From Gibbula magus (taxonomy: Eukaryota > Mollusca > Gastropoda > Trochida > Trochidae): a stretch of DNA of 64,000 nt. The notes beneath the pieces are model-generated. The model worked only from the letters and a program-made list of their open reading frames with translations, had not been told where the DNA came from and made no database searches. Both the position numbers and the translations under genes were made by a program. Shown piece by piece: positions 47,061-60,599 of this stretch (the stretch's first letter is position 1; each line of letters starts with the position of its first letter). The stretch covers positions 54,216,035 to 54,280,034 of the forward strand of contig OW388300.1 of the NCBI GenBank assembly GCA_936450465.1, given 5' to 3'.

Positions 47061-47842
47061 CTTAATTCAAATATCATGTAAAATAGTATGTCTTTAAAGC
47101 ATTGTATCAACGCGAAACCTATCATTGTGCATTTTCACTTCGGAAAAAGACAGTTGAATGTTCCTTTACGTACTCTAATTGCATACTCTTAATCTCCCAG
47201 TACATTGTGACAGTTGGCAGCTCTTCGAAGTGACCATGGGTCGAACGTTTCAAAACTAAAATGTTTATTTTCTTCTGTAAACTTTCCAGTAAGTGATCAA
47301 CTATGTCAGAAATTGATAATTTCCTCTTGATATAAATTAATGCACTTGTGACGTTTTTATTGTGAAATCACCATGTAAACTTTTAAATGAAAATAAAGGA
47401 AATTATTTTTTTTAATTTAGACCCCTTCCACCTATTCATTATACGAAAGTTCAAAAAGTTGCACCAATGACGATAGCATGGCAAGTTTTAGAATGATTAT
47501 TGTCTACATGGATAAGGGATGATTCTTTGTCATTGTATTTGGCTTAATTTTATTGACGTCATAATATGAAACAATTTACATGATATTTGCACTAAGATAC
47601 ACACGTAGGTGAACAAACTTTCGGGATGCACCTGAGACTACATTGTATACTATATACTATATGCACTACACGTGGATAATAACAATATTATACACCTAAA
47701 ATGTTGAAAGGTACATGTACATGTAATCTTCTGTCAGCTATATGACCAATTATCTCTCATACACACACAGAGATAAAAGCACATCTAGAATGAGTATTTA
47801 CTGAAATCAGGAACGATGTGTAGGCATATCTAACAACTTTTA
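47061..47842. other. non-coding stretch
   Basis: No gene or repeat structure that I can support. Confidence 0.35.
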
Positions 47843-48175
47843 TCAGTATTTAATAATGTTTGTGCCTGTAAAAAAGTGCATCTGATTTCTGCGACATTCT
47901 CCAGAAACCAGTGTTGTGACAGTATTTAATTGAACAGCAAAATAGTTCTTGCATGCGTACAAATGTATTTTTTCTATTTGGTGAAAGTCGGTAAACCCCC
48001 AGATTTCCGCCCCATGAGTCAATATTGGATTTATTTTTGCAAGAAACATTTTAAAAAGTTTTTGTGATTTATGTCTATGTAAAGTTTGCGCTTGGAGTGG
48101 AACATATTTAACATATCTGTTCCAAGTCGACCCACTGGTTAAGTACAGTCCCAAATATTTATAACAGCTATCACA
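47843..48175 (-). mobile_element. non-LTR retrotransposon fragment (thumb region)
   Basis: The minus-strand reading contains YLGLYLTSGSTWNRY, ILTHGAEIWGFTDFHQIEKI and YACKNYFAVQLNT. This is the segment between the RT domain and the GELGRYPL block in the same LINE type as the 3.4 and 37.5 kb copies. Both ends are missing. Confidence 0.7.
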
Positions 48176-48432
48176 TATTATTATATATATATATCAGGTG
48201 CATGATGCTAATGGTGTTAAGCTCAGTATCAACTAAACTGATAGAGAAGAGGTTCAGAAGACAGATAAGATGAGTATGTTACAGATAAGATAAAGAATAT
48301 TATAGATAACATAAAGAATGTTATACATAATATTTTTATTTTTTTTTGTATTTCCATTTTTTTCAGTACATTTCCATTCATATCAAATAAAGTATACATA
48401 CATGTGCATAAGAACATACATTCAATGTCTTA

Positions 48433-49500
48433 TCATGGAGTCTTTGCAGGATCTTTGAAAATCATATGGAGAGAAGACCAGAACTTATAGAAGCTTGCAT
48501 ATGTACAATTTGAGAAAGCCATAGTTCTTGTTATTTGGTTATATCTCGTTAATTCTAGTTGTAAAGGTTTAAGATTTGGTTGATTTTTTTTAATATTGCA
48601 TTTGTAAAGAAACAATTTTGTTATGAGAATAATTGCATTTAATGGGTTATTATTTTTACCTCTAAATCCAAACAGTATTTTCTCCTCATTCAAATCAATA
48701 ATTCCTTCTATGTAATCTGCAAGCCATTCTGATAATTGTCTCCATATGGTCTTAGCATACTGACAAGCATACAAAACATGTGAAATGGTTTCAATTGAGT
48801 TGTTGCACAGAGAACATGCTGATGATTCTACATATCCAATCTTGAATAATAAATTATTGGTACTTAATATATTATGTATGATTTTAAATTGGAACCATCT
48901 AAGTTCGCTACTTTGTGTACATCTTTTTGCCATAAGATTGTAATTTGTCCACTCTGTGTCAGTGTACTCTGTTTTCAAATATTCCTCCCATTTGAAAAAT
49001 GTTTTCAACTTTGTAAATTTTGAATTTAATAAAGTTGTATAAAAGCCTGAACAACCTTGTTGATTGTTTATTGAAGTTATATTGAAAGGCCTGATTGGTC
49101 CGAAATTGAGTTTTACACAGAATTCAATATTACGAAAAAAAGATGACACTGTTTTTCTTACACCTTCGTAAGTCAAGAAATCTGTTTTAATATCATACTT
49201 TTGCATAAATTCTGTAAAATCATAAATTTTTCCACTGTCATCGACCATGTCTCTAAAATATGGAATACCCTTTCTGTGCCATTGTTGAAAATAGATAATT
49301 TTGTTTCCAATTCTGATATCATTATTAAACCAAAGAGACTTTTCCATAATTACTTCTCCACTTTCAAATTCCTTGTCGTAGGAGTTCAAATAGTTTGACC
49401 ATACTGATAATACATCTTTCCAAAATTTATTTTCAATTATAGGAATTACTTCCTGTTTAATATAGTGAGTTATACATAATATGATAATGTTATAATTGAA
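48433..49500 (-). mobile_element. L1/Tx1-type non-LTR retrotransposon, C-terminal fragment
   Basis: A clean minus-strand frame of about 318 codons extends a further 30 or so codons 5' without stop (KQEVIPIIENKFW, DVLSVWSNYLNSYDK). It contains SLWFNNDIRIGN, FQQWHRKGIPYFRDM, FQFKIIHNILSTNNLLFKIG and the zinc-knuckle block SACSLCNNSIETISHVLYAC, typical of the post-RT region of Tx1/L1-like ORF2 proteins. The RT and endonuclease are absent (5' truncation). The uninterrupted frame suggests a younger insertion than the other LINEs here. Confidence 0.8.
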
Positions 49501-49789
49501 ATAGTTTATTCAGTATGAAGGCCACATTTATTTGATGAAATTAACAGATTAGGTACAATATATGAAACATCGTAACATTTGTTTACAGGTTTTACGTGAT
49601 ATATACATACAATTTACAATAGTGAACAACAGAACATATAAGCTTCTTTGATATAGTGTGAATATACATGTAAACGATTGATATTTTCAGTTTGTAGCTA
49701 AGGGATGTTTTAGTTTTAAATTTCAAGATAATTTTATAGTTAAGATTGATATTGTTACTGAGAGGATGAGAATGTTTTTGATGTGTACT

Positions 49790-51760
49790 CAAATGGAAAG
49801 CCTCGTCATCTCTAATACATCAGAAAAAACGAGAGTGATCTGATATGTCGAGGTTTGCCCGAATCAATCGCATTACAGCATGATTGAGAGGAACTGACTG
49901 TGCGAGGTTGTGTTACATGAACAACAGCTTCACAGCGTCATGTAGAAACTGAGCTGAGATTTCAATATTCAAACTAATATGATGAACAGTTTCATGCACC
50001 CTGTGTCCATACATTTCCTGGTTGATCAGAGGCAGCACACTGTGGACATGCTTTACACGCAGAGAAATAACGAGACAAACCAAGAGACCACTTAGAGATC
50101 GTATTATCTTTAATCTTTACTTCTTGGTCTTTATATTAGTAATAGGATGCTACTGGTTCCCATCCACAGCACTTTACACTCAGAAATTAAGAAACAAACC
50201 AACAGAGCACTTAGATCTAGAGATGGTAATATAACAACTTCAATCTTTAATTCTTGGTAACATGAAATCAAAGACTACACTTTACATGAAATGAAATGAA
50301 GATAATGTTGCAAACACTTTAGGTTGACCTTAGCAATTTGCGGTATAATCATACATAAATATACATTTACACTGTATAACATTGCATAGTACATGAATAT
50401 ATAGAGTTTGATTATTACTGCTCAAAAGAGTAGAAAGTTTTAGAAAAGCCCAACCATTTATAACAGCTAACACATTCTGATGGGAATGTTAAAGATAAGA
50501 CATGATTTACATGCAGAGAAATAATGAGACAAGCCAAGAGACCACTTACAGATCGTAAAATTCTTCTTTTTCTAATCTTCAATCTTTACATTTTGGTTAC
50601 ATGAATCAACAACTACACACGGATTGATATGAAGTTTAGGTTACCAATTTAATTATTAACTGACAACCTGATTTGTTCCTTGCTTATGCACATCGACTAT
50701 ATATTCTTGGTTTTGGTTTGGTTTTGTTTTAATAAATAGATAAATTCGGATGAAAGTATCTGCCCTCTGGGGATCCTGTGACAGTTAACATTAGAAATTC
50801 ACACTCTTTTGACCATAACCCCATGCCTCAAAGATCTACCTATGTCATAAATTGTACAGATAAGAACCTAATAAATATATAAACATATGTTTACATATTC
50901 AGAGCTTCACAATTCTCCAATATATGCAAATGGTACAACGTTAACAGCGCCTCAATTGGCAGCTAGGATTAACTACCATTGAATTGAGAATGAAGAAGGT
51001 ACGACGATGGTCCTTAAACCAGAGTAATTATGTGTGTGTTTTGAGCATGCCCTTTCTGGTGTTGAGTTCAGCGTGGTTATATATATCTTCATTTTCATAT
51101 GACAAATTGATTTACACATTGATTATCGTAACAATAGCTGAACTGCCACGCAACAATCAATAAACCTTTAATTACCATTAAGCACGTGGTGATTAAGTAC
51201 AATATGATAGTTTGTAGCATGAAACGGTCTCCACTCTTTAAGCAAACAACGAGATTCATGACACCACTGGCGACAGAGAAGCTCGTTCTGACTTCAATCC
51301 TTGAGAGGATGATGCAACGAATCGATCTTCTAATGTTACGTACGGCTTTTATTAAGATGAAAGCCAAATGGGCAAAATGTATGTGCAGATTTGAAGAGAA
51401 CAATTAATAAAATCTCCATATCTCTTGGAATTTTCTAACTAACGCTGATCAGTATTTCACATATATATTAGATTATATCACTGCAAGCAAGAGCCTTGTT
51501 GTTAAAGGTGTGTGTACATACACCGTTTTGTACAATCAATAGCAAATTGACCTTTCACTGCTGACAATGCTGCATAAAATAAATAATCATGAAGAGATGC
51601 ATCACAATCACAAGTAAATTACAAGAATTAGATGATTTGAGCATTATGAAGTGAGAAAGTTTACAATTTCCGAAGGAATTCTGTCGAGAAAGAAACACAA
51701 ACTGACAACTGTTTGAAAATAAATTGATTTTTCAGATCACTTAACAAAAACAAACCCTAG
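49790..51760 (+). repeat. dispersed unit, copy IV (second part)
   Basis: 49795-50060 matches 41400-41720, and 50750-51540 matches 42400-43040. A small internal duplication of the CACTTAGAGATCGTA block recurs near 50085 and 50545. No conserved ORF. Confidence 0.6.
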
Positions 51761-54700
51761 CTATTTAAAAACACAACATGTTATTGCGTGCAATCGACGG
51801 TTAGTTCATTATAATGCTGGAAGCGACAAAATTGTGAAACATTTAGAGACTTTGGGAACAGCATCAATTGAGTCAAATCTAGATGCAGTCAACATTTTGC
51901 GTAGGTTTTTGGGTTGCTTACGGCTGTTAATGAACTTGTACTAGAAAGATAGCGCTTGGCAATAGGCATAGTGCTATCATGACTAGGATTGAAGGTAGAT
52001 ACAAGAGAGATTATTCTGAGTATTCATGCCTTTATCTCACTTAGATCTCAGCTGTAGTTGTTCCGTTTATACATATACTCTCATGAGAACTAGTATTTGG
52101 CATATCACGTTAGGCTATTATGTGAAATGATGGTTATGGTTCTGCTTTTGATTCTAGAAAAACAACTTAGAAAATTAAAAAGTATTTTGAACAGATTATG
52201 TTAGGACATATTTGACAATATATAGTACCCCATATGAAGGTCCATGCGTTTATAGGCCCCCTCATCAACCTGAAAACCATGAGAGTGATTATATTAGTAA
52301 TTCGGACGACAGTAAGCCAACTGTAAGCCAAGATGAGAAAGAGACATGTGTGTAGATGTCATGTAAAGGTATTTGCCTTCTAGTTGTTACACCTACGGAA
52401 ATGGTTCATGCTTTAAGATCCTGCCTGCTGTAGGCCAGAATTGTGGCCCAGGGGGTTTTCATATATTGTCACGTCATTGATGTTTGACCCTTTGACATGC
52501 ATACGACAAAAGTGTGTGAAAAGTTCCTTGGTTCATGAGAAAGTTCACATTTTCTGAATCAGAAATCAATGGGCTTTCACGTGATGCAATTAGTATCTCT
52601 GTTAAATTGTATTTGATTGAGAAATGACGAATCAAATATGTTTGACGTCCCAATAAAAAAATTTACGTATTAGATTCAATGGGTCGAAATTCTATAGTAA
52701 GTGCATGCAAAATGCATAAATTTTACATCATTATGTTCAGAATATCGTCACCTAGCTTATTTTTAAAAATTAGACATTGAATATGTTCTTGTTTTGCAAA
52801 AACGGCAAATTTGCGAAAATATTGGCATATGAAAACATCAATTGATTACTTTTTGTAAAATCCGTGAAAATAAACAAAGAATTTCACTTACACTTTTTAG
52901 AATCTCACAATCTTGCAAAAATAAATAAACATGTATCTGTGCATTGTTTGTCAATTCTCGTTTCCAAATATAGCAATATATCCAACGTGTCGTCAAAAGA
53001 AGTGCCATATCGGCCATTTTTGCAAGTCACCCCATGGAAAACTTCCCGCTATTTCTTCTGTTTAATGAATCATTCCGAATGCCTAGTCGCCGCTAGCTGT
53101 ATCTATTTTTAGAAATGCTCCTCGATCTAACAATAGAGTGTTATAATTTGTTAAAAGTAAACAAATGGACACTAAAACGATGTTGTTTTATAAAAAATCT
53201 ATCCCCAAAAAAAGAGGTTGTAATAAATTCATCTTGACCATGACAAATGATAAATAATGTCCGTATAAAATACATAATTTTAAGCAACCCAGAATCTACT
53301 ATATCTGAAGTTGTTATCAAACGTGAGAATTCTCCATTTACAACGCCCTTTACATTCTATTACTCAAACACACGAACAAATCCACTCAATAACATGATCT
53401 CCTTATATCTGTGTAATCGATTGATTCCGGAAACTTATCTGTGATAAAATGGGTCGCTGGCCTGACAGGAAGACAGCTTTCAATTATGTTTTATTGGTTA
53501 GTTTACCAGAGGTTAAATAGTTTTTAGAAGTGATTCTTCATGGTTTTATTTCAACGCCACTTTTATATGATATCTAATTTACTTTGATATTCTAAGCCAA
53601 GCTTTCTCTCATGATTAGAAGGTAAGATCGGATAACTATTTAAAAAAGTACCGAACACCTAACATAAAACATCAACAATAAAGCAATAGAAATGTGTTTT
53701 ATGTATTTCCTTTTATTTAGCAGAATTTAACATAGATTGTAAAACAAATTGCAATGAACATTAATGGTATTGTTTCATGCATAACAATTGCCACATTCAC
53801 AGAGATTACGATAAAATATTTGTTTTGCTAAGAACTGAATTTTTTTTAAATAATTTATATAGCCTGATAATGTTCTTGGAAGCATTTTATTTCATCAGAA
53901 TTGTTCTGTTGTTCCGTTTTTGATTGATAAGAATGTCTTCAAATTATTACCAGAGAATGGCGTTACACTTGGTGAACATCTCACGGTAAATTAAGGTTTG
54001 ATTGACCATGAAAGAAGCTGTTAAGAATCTGTTAACTTCATAACCACGCTGTAAGCTAAGTCACCACAGGGATGCTCTGAGTTAATTGAAAGTCGAATTT
54101 GACTTCTTCCGGTAACAAACACGTGTTTGACTTCTTCCGGTACTTGACAGATATACTGAAGGCACTCACCTAACATTGCTTCTTGCACCATTGACTTTTT
54201 GCTATTTATATCCGCTCCATTGTAATACACGGACACAGTGACATATAACTAATACATGTAGCTGTTTTTGGTCTTCTTGCTGCTTACATGGCAGAAGCAC
54301 GCCATTCATGGTGCTATTGCTGGTAGTGACTCAACGTCAAAACAGCCTGACGATACGATGAGATAATAATGTCATACAAATCAATAGATAACACGTTTTT
54401 TGTTGACAAATTCCATTGTCAATTTATTTCGTAAGGGAGAATGGTTGCCACAACAAACAACATCTATACCTCACTCGGTGAATAAACCATAATGTTTTGG
54501 TAAGGTAAGACAAATATCCGAAAATAATAATCCAAGAACCATTTTCAGAAAGAAAGTGTAACAATCGGTGACGAACTGCGTTATTTTGTCTCTGTTATAT
54601 AACGTCAATACTCATTACAGATCTTAGCAGGTGCGAATCATACAATCTGCGTAATACTGTTCTCTTTCCCAAATATATTTTTGTTAAAAGGTCATGAAAC

Positions 54701-55085
54701 ACCTCAACCAGCAACATGGATTAAGTTTAATCTCCCGTCACATCTCCCGGCATTTCTTACTGAAAATGGTAAACAGAGGCAGGAACATGCTCATCCCTAA
54801 ATATGACAGATTATGTCCTTTACGTAGACTACAGTAGAAGACAAAGTCCATTTTACGTTTGACTGTCCATTTAATGAATATTTACTCTACAAATATACCC
54901 CAGAACCTTATCATTTCAAGCTGCCACTTTTGCTTTTTTTGTGCACAAGGATATTAACAGCTACGGTGACAAGTCACATGTCCTTCCAACAATGATCTGC
55001 ATTTGACTGTTGACCTGCACATGAATTTAAAGTTGAGGATGTTGAACACAATGATGCTGACGGCAGGGATAAAGGTTAATATGGG
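51761..55085. other. mostly featureless 3.3 kb
   Basis: No repeat family recognised. The minus-strand 71-codon ORF at 54021-54236 contains a perfect-looking donor (TTAG/GTGAGT at about 54166) and a short direct repeat (ACCGGAAGAAGTCAAA twice, read in different frames). I did not accept it as a gene. Confidence 0.35.
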
Positions 55086-55089
55086 CGAA

Positions 55090-58000
55090 ACATTCGATAC
55101 TCTGTGATTTAATTAAACGTTCTCCACGTACTATTGTTAATGTGTGGAGAGTGGAGAGGCAAAGCATGAAGAAAAGACGTAACAAACACTAATGTATAAC
55201 AGTTACACAATAAACATTGGCTGCATCCAGTACAATCAGAATCAAATCTTATTCTCAAATAATGTAATAAAATATGGTTATGCAATGACAAATGTTTTAT
55301 AAGATTACACACAAGGTCACATGAGATGATGAGATACAATGAAAACAGCGAATCTATGCACTAAATTTACAGAGAAATTCGAGACACGTTGTTTTCACAC
55401 CTCATTTCCCATACAGTATCTACGTGAGCTGTATCCTAATACAGCTATGAAGCACCTTGCTCGTAAATAATCACTATCAGTTCAATGGGAACATGGATAT
55501 TGCACGGGAAGCACGGTTTCTGAATATCACTGATAAACGCATAAACGGAAAAGATAGAATATCCAATGTAGCTGTATAATTGATACCAACATCACCAAGA
55601 ATTGAATGACATTCTGTATAATGTGCATTTCAACAACAAAGTACCTCTGTCTCCGATCTCTACAACATTTTATATATTATATATGTTATATAATTATAGA
55701 CTTAAAAGTTAAAATTGAATTATATATATATATCATTGCTCAACCCTACCAATACGACATTGCCAGTTCATATAATTAATGCTAACGCTGAAAGTCTTTG
55801 AAGGGCATTTAGAAGTGGAATACAAGAAAGAAAACAAGATTTTAAGGATAAAAACTTCTTTATTGGCATGACATACGTTGTACTTCTTCGAAACTCGAAG
55901 TTTATATAGAAAACTAATCTTATTATAAAAATATTATAGTGGAATTTTCTCTGTAGTATAATGGCTTTTCATTATTGGTGACTCGGGATGTTACTAACTA
56001 ATATGTGGTTAAAAATACTTGCCATTTGGATAGTGAATAATTACCCCAAATATAACCACGTTATAACATGCGGTTGACAACGTAATGAGACAAAACTGTA
56101 CTTTTAAAATCTTAAAACTAAAGCCTCCTTATACATTATGTTCTCTATTGCAATACAACTTTTATGATATGCGTTATGTGGTATATTGCAAAACAAGTTG
56201 ATAAATGACTTTTATTATTAATACATTTCTTAATGAGCAAGACTTTATTATAATTGAAAATAGTAAGAAATTTAAGATGATAACCAGAAAGCGGTAAGTT
56301 CTCCAGTAAAACCGTACATATCATTATTCAAACTAATATAAACAGTTTCATGTACCCTGTGTCCATACATTTCCTAGTTGATCAGAGACAGCACAATGTG
56401 GACATGATTTACACGAAGAGAAATAAAGAGACGATTCAACAGATCACTTAGAGATCGTAATATGACTTCCTCTTATATCTTCAATCTTTACTTTTTGGTG
56501 AAAGGTCAAATCAATACCAACACGGTATATGAATTGGAATCAAACTAATTTTGCATATGAGTTTAGCGGATCTTAACAACTTTTTATGATAGAATTATAG
56601 ATCCAATTATTTCGCTGGTTGTTTTAACTATAACTTTTGAAACCGATTTATTTCCTCCTTAAGACAATCAATTATACATTTCTGTATCCGGGTTTGGTTT
56701 GATTTCTTTGGAGGCATTTATCAAATTGAGCCATTTTCTGTTTCTACAGCAATAGGAGTATTCATTTGCAGCCTCATGTTAGAAAAAAGTATACCTAATC
56801 TAGCCCCAAACGTCCAACATTCTCCAACTTATATCTTTATATAAGTGATAAGGTGTTTATCTGATGCTCCATCGACACCAACTGGTATTTTACAGATAAC
56901 ATATTTGTTCAAATATTTATTGAAGCCTAATCTTAAAAAAGGAACACAAATTCTGACTATGGTGTCTTCTCTCTGAGATTATTTGATACGGTGACATCAT
57001 ATTCCAGATAAGCAACCCAAAGCTTCACCTTATAAGTATGCAGATTAAAATAATAAACTGTGTACGTATTCACAGCTTTAAAACTTTAATAAAAACACAA
57101 TTGATAGAAGATTAAAGCACCTCAAGTTTGGTTGCATACACTCAGTTGGTTAAGAATAAAGAAGGAAATAAATTGGTAATTACACCAGAGTAATATGTGT
57201 GTGTGTGTGTGTATGTATATCCTCTTTACCATATGACAAATGGATTAACAAATTAATTATTTTTAGAATAGCTGAACTCCAACACAATAAAATAAGCCTT
57301 TAGAAACATATAACAACATTGACTGGTTAAATAACATTTGTAGCATAAAACAGTTGCCCTTCTACAAGAGTAGAAATATAGCGGTGTCTATTTCTATGTT
57401 TAGACAAAACATGAGATTCACGCAATTCAGTGACAACAGCGATCTCTGCCTTCATTCATCTGGCGGATGACGTCACGAAGGGATCTTCTGATGACCTGCA
57501 AACGTACGAGTTTTATTAAGGAGAAATTTAACGGGCAAAATGTATAAGCATTTGAGCCGGGAAAAAAAGAGATAAAATCTCCAAATGACATAGAATTATC
57601 CAACTAACACTGGTCAATATTTTCCGTCAAAGTTCATCAATTCAAGCAATAGACAGAGGTTGAAAGGTTTGATTACAGACATCGTGTTGTTCAATCAATA
57701 GCAATCTGGCCTTTCAATTGCCGACCATGCTGTATAAATCAATAATCATCCAGAGATACATCCGATAGACATTAAAATAGTATTTACAGATTCATATATT
57801 CAGGAAAGTAAGCTACCATGCCCGTGATTAACAACCTAAAAATCATCAGTAATGTGAATAACAAACAGAAACTTTGGAGTGAATTCTTGAACCCCATGTT
57901 TCAAAAATCTTTAATCTAAATTTTACGCAGTTTTATCATTCTTACTTATTTCTTGCCAAACTCATTAGATATTGCTTGATACATCCATTGCGTTGTGTAG

Positions 58001-58150
58001 CAAAACCCTTGTTGTCAGTTACCAGGGTTAAATCTAAGCCAGACCATTATCGATAGATAACTAAATGGCAGGATAGACTTACATTCTCAACTCCTTGCCT
58101 CACACGTCAGTTCTTCATTCATATCTTGTAGGATTTGCCACCTGATGTTC
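55090..58150 (+). repeat. dispersed unit, copy III
   Basis: It aligns piecewise with copy I: ATTGGCTGCATCC at 55217, GATCAGAGACAGCACAATGT at 56378, the GGGCAAAATGTATAAGC block at 57534 and CACACGTCAGTTCTTCATTC at 58101. TGACGTCA occurs at 57468-57475. A hammerhead-family fragment lies at 55790-55880. Confidence 0.55.
57197..57215. repeat. (GT)n microsatellite
   Basis: A short GT tract inside copy III. Confidence 0.8.
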
Positions 58151-58774
58151 CCATTCCTGAAAATAACTTCAACATACTTTTCTTTTGTGACCTATTTAAG
58201 GCAGTAAAGAAAACAGGTAAGTAGATTATTGACAGGTAATCAAATAGTCATTGGTTGTGTCTATCCCACCAGAAAATAACTGTAACCACCCTACATTTTT
58301 TACTGTATTAAATTGCCTAAAATCTCATGAACAAACTAAAACACCTGAAATATAACACTGTTGAAACCAGATAATATTGCATCCAGTTTTTATTCAAGCA
58401 TATTCCAAGATGACGAGGATTCCACTTGATATATGTCAATTCAACCAATAAACACCTTTTGTAATGCCTTTTTAGAACGCCGCTCAATTATGCCTCGTAA
58501 AACTTTAGCAGAGAGCGAATGCCGCGTGCTAGGCCTTGTGACGTAATACACAGGAGTCGCTTGGCGTCTAATGACAGAATCCACTAGAATTAGCCTTACA
58601 TAACTGCCTAAATAACTTATTTATCTGTGTCTTTATGCAACAAAATTACATATATACACGCCCTGTATAACGTACTACAAATGGCAGCGGATGTCAACAC
58701 TGTTTAATACTGGATGTGACCATTGCAGGACCCGTAATTCTGCAATGTGTTTTGGAACAATTCTTATCATTGCC

Positions 58775-58891
58775 CAATATGGCGGCGGCACGCATGTCAG
58801 ATAATGAAGATGTTCAAACGTCACAGAGATCTATTACACATTTTATACGGATTGTTAACAGCGTTAACATGCCTCATTCATTGACTCATTG
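58775..58891 (+). CDS. possible first coding exon with a YY1-like start
   Basis: CAATATGGCGGC (58775-58786) matches the YY1/initiator motif AANATGGCGGC found at starts of many animal housekeeping genes. The ATG at 58779 opens a frame beginning MAAARMSDNEDVQTSQRS, which runs to a good donor TTG/GTATGT at 58891. The stop is just beyond. Downstream exons were not recognised in 58.9-64 kb. Function unknown. Confidence 0.3.
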
Positions 58892-58924
58892 GTATGTTGA
58901 ATAATTTTTGTTTTCACAATTGTC

Positions 58925-59134
58925 CTTATGTAAAATAACAAAATTTATTATGTGAGCGTGTTTTTCCAGCGATCTGATTGGTCGAGAGGCAATCACGTGA
59001 CCGTCGACAGAAAAGCATATTGGCTCCAGCCCGAGTCCGACCAAAAGCAATATTGACCTGAGTGACGTCAAACGATTGTTGCATGACGTCAAACGATTGT
59101 TGCATGACGTCATGCTATTGTAACCATGACGTCA
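58925..59134. repeat. repeat region with a cluster of four CRE palindromes
   Basis: TGACGTCA occurs at 59063, 59084, 59105 and 59127. Two of the intervals are a 21-bp direct repeat (CAAACGATTGTTGCATGACG). The leading part, GATCTGATTGGTCGAGAGGC with CACGTGACC, looks like a MITE end. Confidence 0.6.
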
Positions 59135-59213
59135 TCTGATCGTAGTTCCAGCTCTTCAAACCAAATTACATTTTGGACTGTACTTCACTGTTTTCTTTTC
59201 GTTCTGTGTCAAA

Positions 59214-59343
59214 TACATAATAAAACAATTATGGACTGGTGATTCGGTCAATACCTGTTTTAATGGACCCTTGGTCAATATTGTTTTCTCGGGTCCATAA
59301 AAACAGGTATTGACCTCATCACCAGTCTATAATTGTATAATAT
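59214..59343. mobile_element. foldback element, about 55-bp arms
   Basis: Arms 59214-59270 and 59291-59343 are inverted copies (ATGGACTGGTGAT / ATCACCAGTCTAT; GGTCAATACCTGTTTTAATG / inverse), with a loop of about 20 bp. Confidence 0.75.
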
Positions 59344-59399
59344 TTTCAGTATTTATGTTTATCAATGTAGCCATATGTAATAAGTGATGTTGTTGCGTC

Positions 59400-60130
59400 A
59401 TTGACACACTAACTAGGTATGGTAGTGGTATTACACTGAATAATTGTACACGACTATATAGATTCAAAGATAGCCAGAATATTTTATTCTAAAAAGTGTA
59501 AACCAGTAACAATGATGACCATCATATGATTTTCTTAGTTGTAATGCAACTATTCCATTAGCAAAATAAAGTCACCATGAGAAATATTTAGGCACAAAAT
59601 CATGCACAACAAAGGAAATTAACTAATAATGACGTTTATAATAAAAAGATTTGCAAAAACATTTTTATTTTTGAATTGTCAGCCATTCATTTCAAAACAT
59701 ATTGTAGCTTATAAGATAACCTAACACTCCACTCGATTGGGAAAAGAACAAATCTAAAATCAGCGATTGAATATCGAAAAATGCTTCTAAAACTTCGAAA
59801 TTACTCCCTACGGACGCACAAATACCCATTTTACCGGAAACGTGTAATGTCAGAACATTCTTCTTATGTTTTAAACGAATTGTCGACGAAAATCGACAAC
59901 TTGCCTAAGAATTTCATTAAGCAACTCCTGTGTATGACGTCACATCGCTAACGAAAGCTAACGGCGGCCTGGCAAACTGTTTAAGGATTGGGATAATTAG
60001 CACTTTGAATGGCAATATCTTGATAAGAGGGTGACGCTTCGAAATAATCGTTTGCTTACTCGAAAGTAGTGTCTATATGAATAAACGAATTAACATCGAA
60101 AAAACAGAGAGATGATATTATCTTTAACTA
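59400..60130 (+). repeat. 700-bp direct repeat, partner of 28.94-29.66 kb
   Basis: Same sequence as the earlier copy with small indels. It carries TGACGTCA at 59935-59942. Non-coding. Confidence 0.65.
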
Positions 60131-60599
60131 TTGATATATCGACTGACATTAGTATATGGATAAACATATTGACTGATTGAAAATAAATGTATGATATGCA
60201 TAGATAGATCATTCAGAACAGTGAATCCGAACTAAAGTAACCGAACTTTCTCTGACCTAATAAAGAGACAATGCCATGTGACACTGTAACACATCGCAGA
60301 AGATGGATTAAAAAATAATAATCGCTTGCAAAAAAAGTAATGTATTTTCTTCGTTGTCTGTTAGTATGCTGTGAATATATATTTACTTATATTGATTGTT
60401 CTTCGAATCAGAACTGTTTTTGTTCAATTACCTTTTGTGCTAACAAGTTGTTATCTGCTCCATGTTTCATGTAACTATACTGCCTGAAATGAAGAAAAAC
60501 GTGTGTATTGAATATAAATCCTCCACTATATTAAAAATGACAAGACTCCAAATTGATTGTATGACGGGCCTTAACAAAATTCCATTAAGTTAGATATTG

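Noticed and set aside
51095..51407. 102- and 73-codon ORFs on opposite strands
   Set aside because: Inside the dispersed unit, with frames not kept in copy I or III.
54021..54236. 71-codon minus-strand ORF with an internal perfect splice donor
   Set aside because: A short direct repeat is read in two different frames, and no partner exon or domain is visible.
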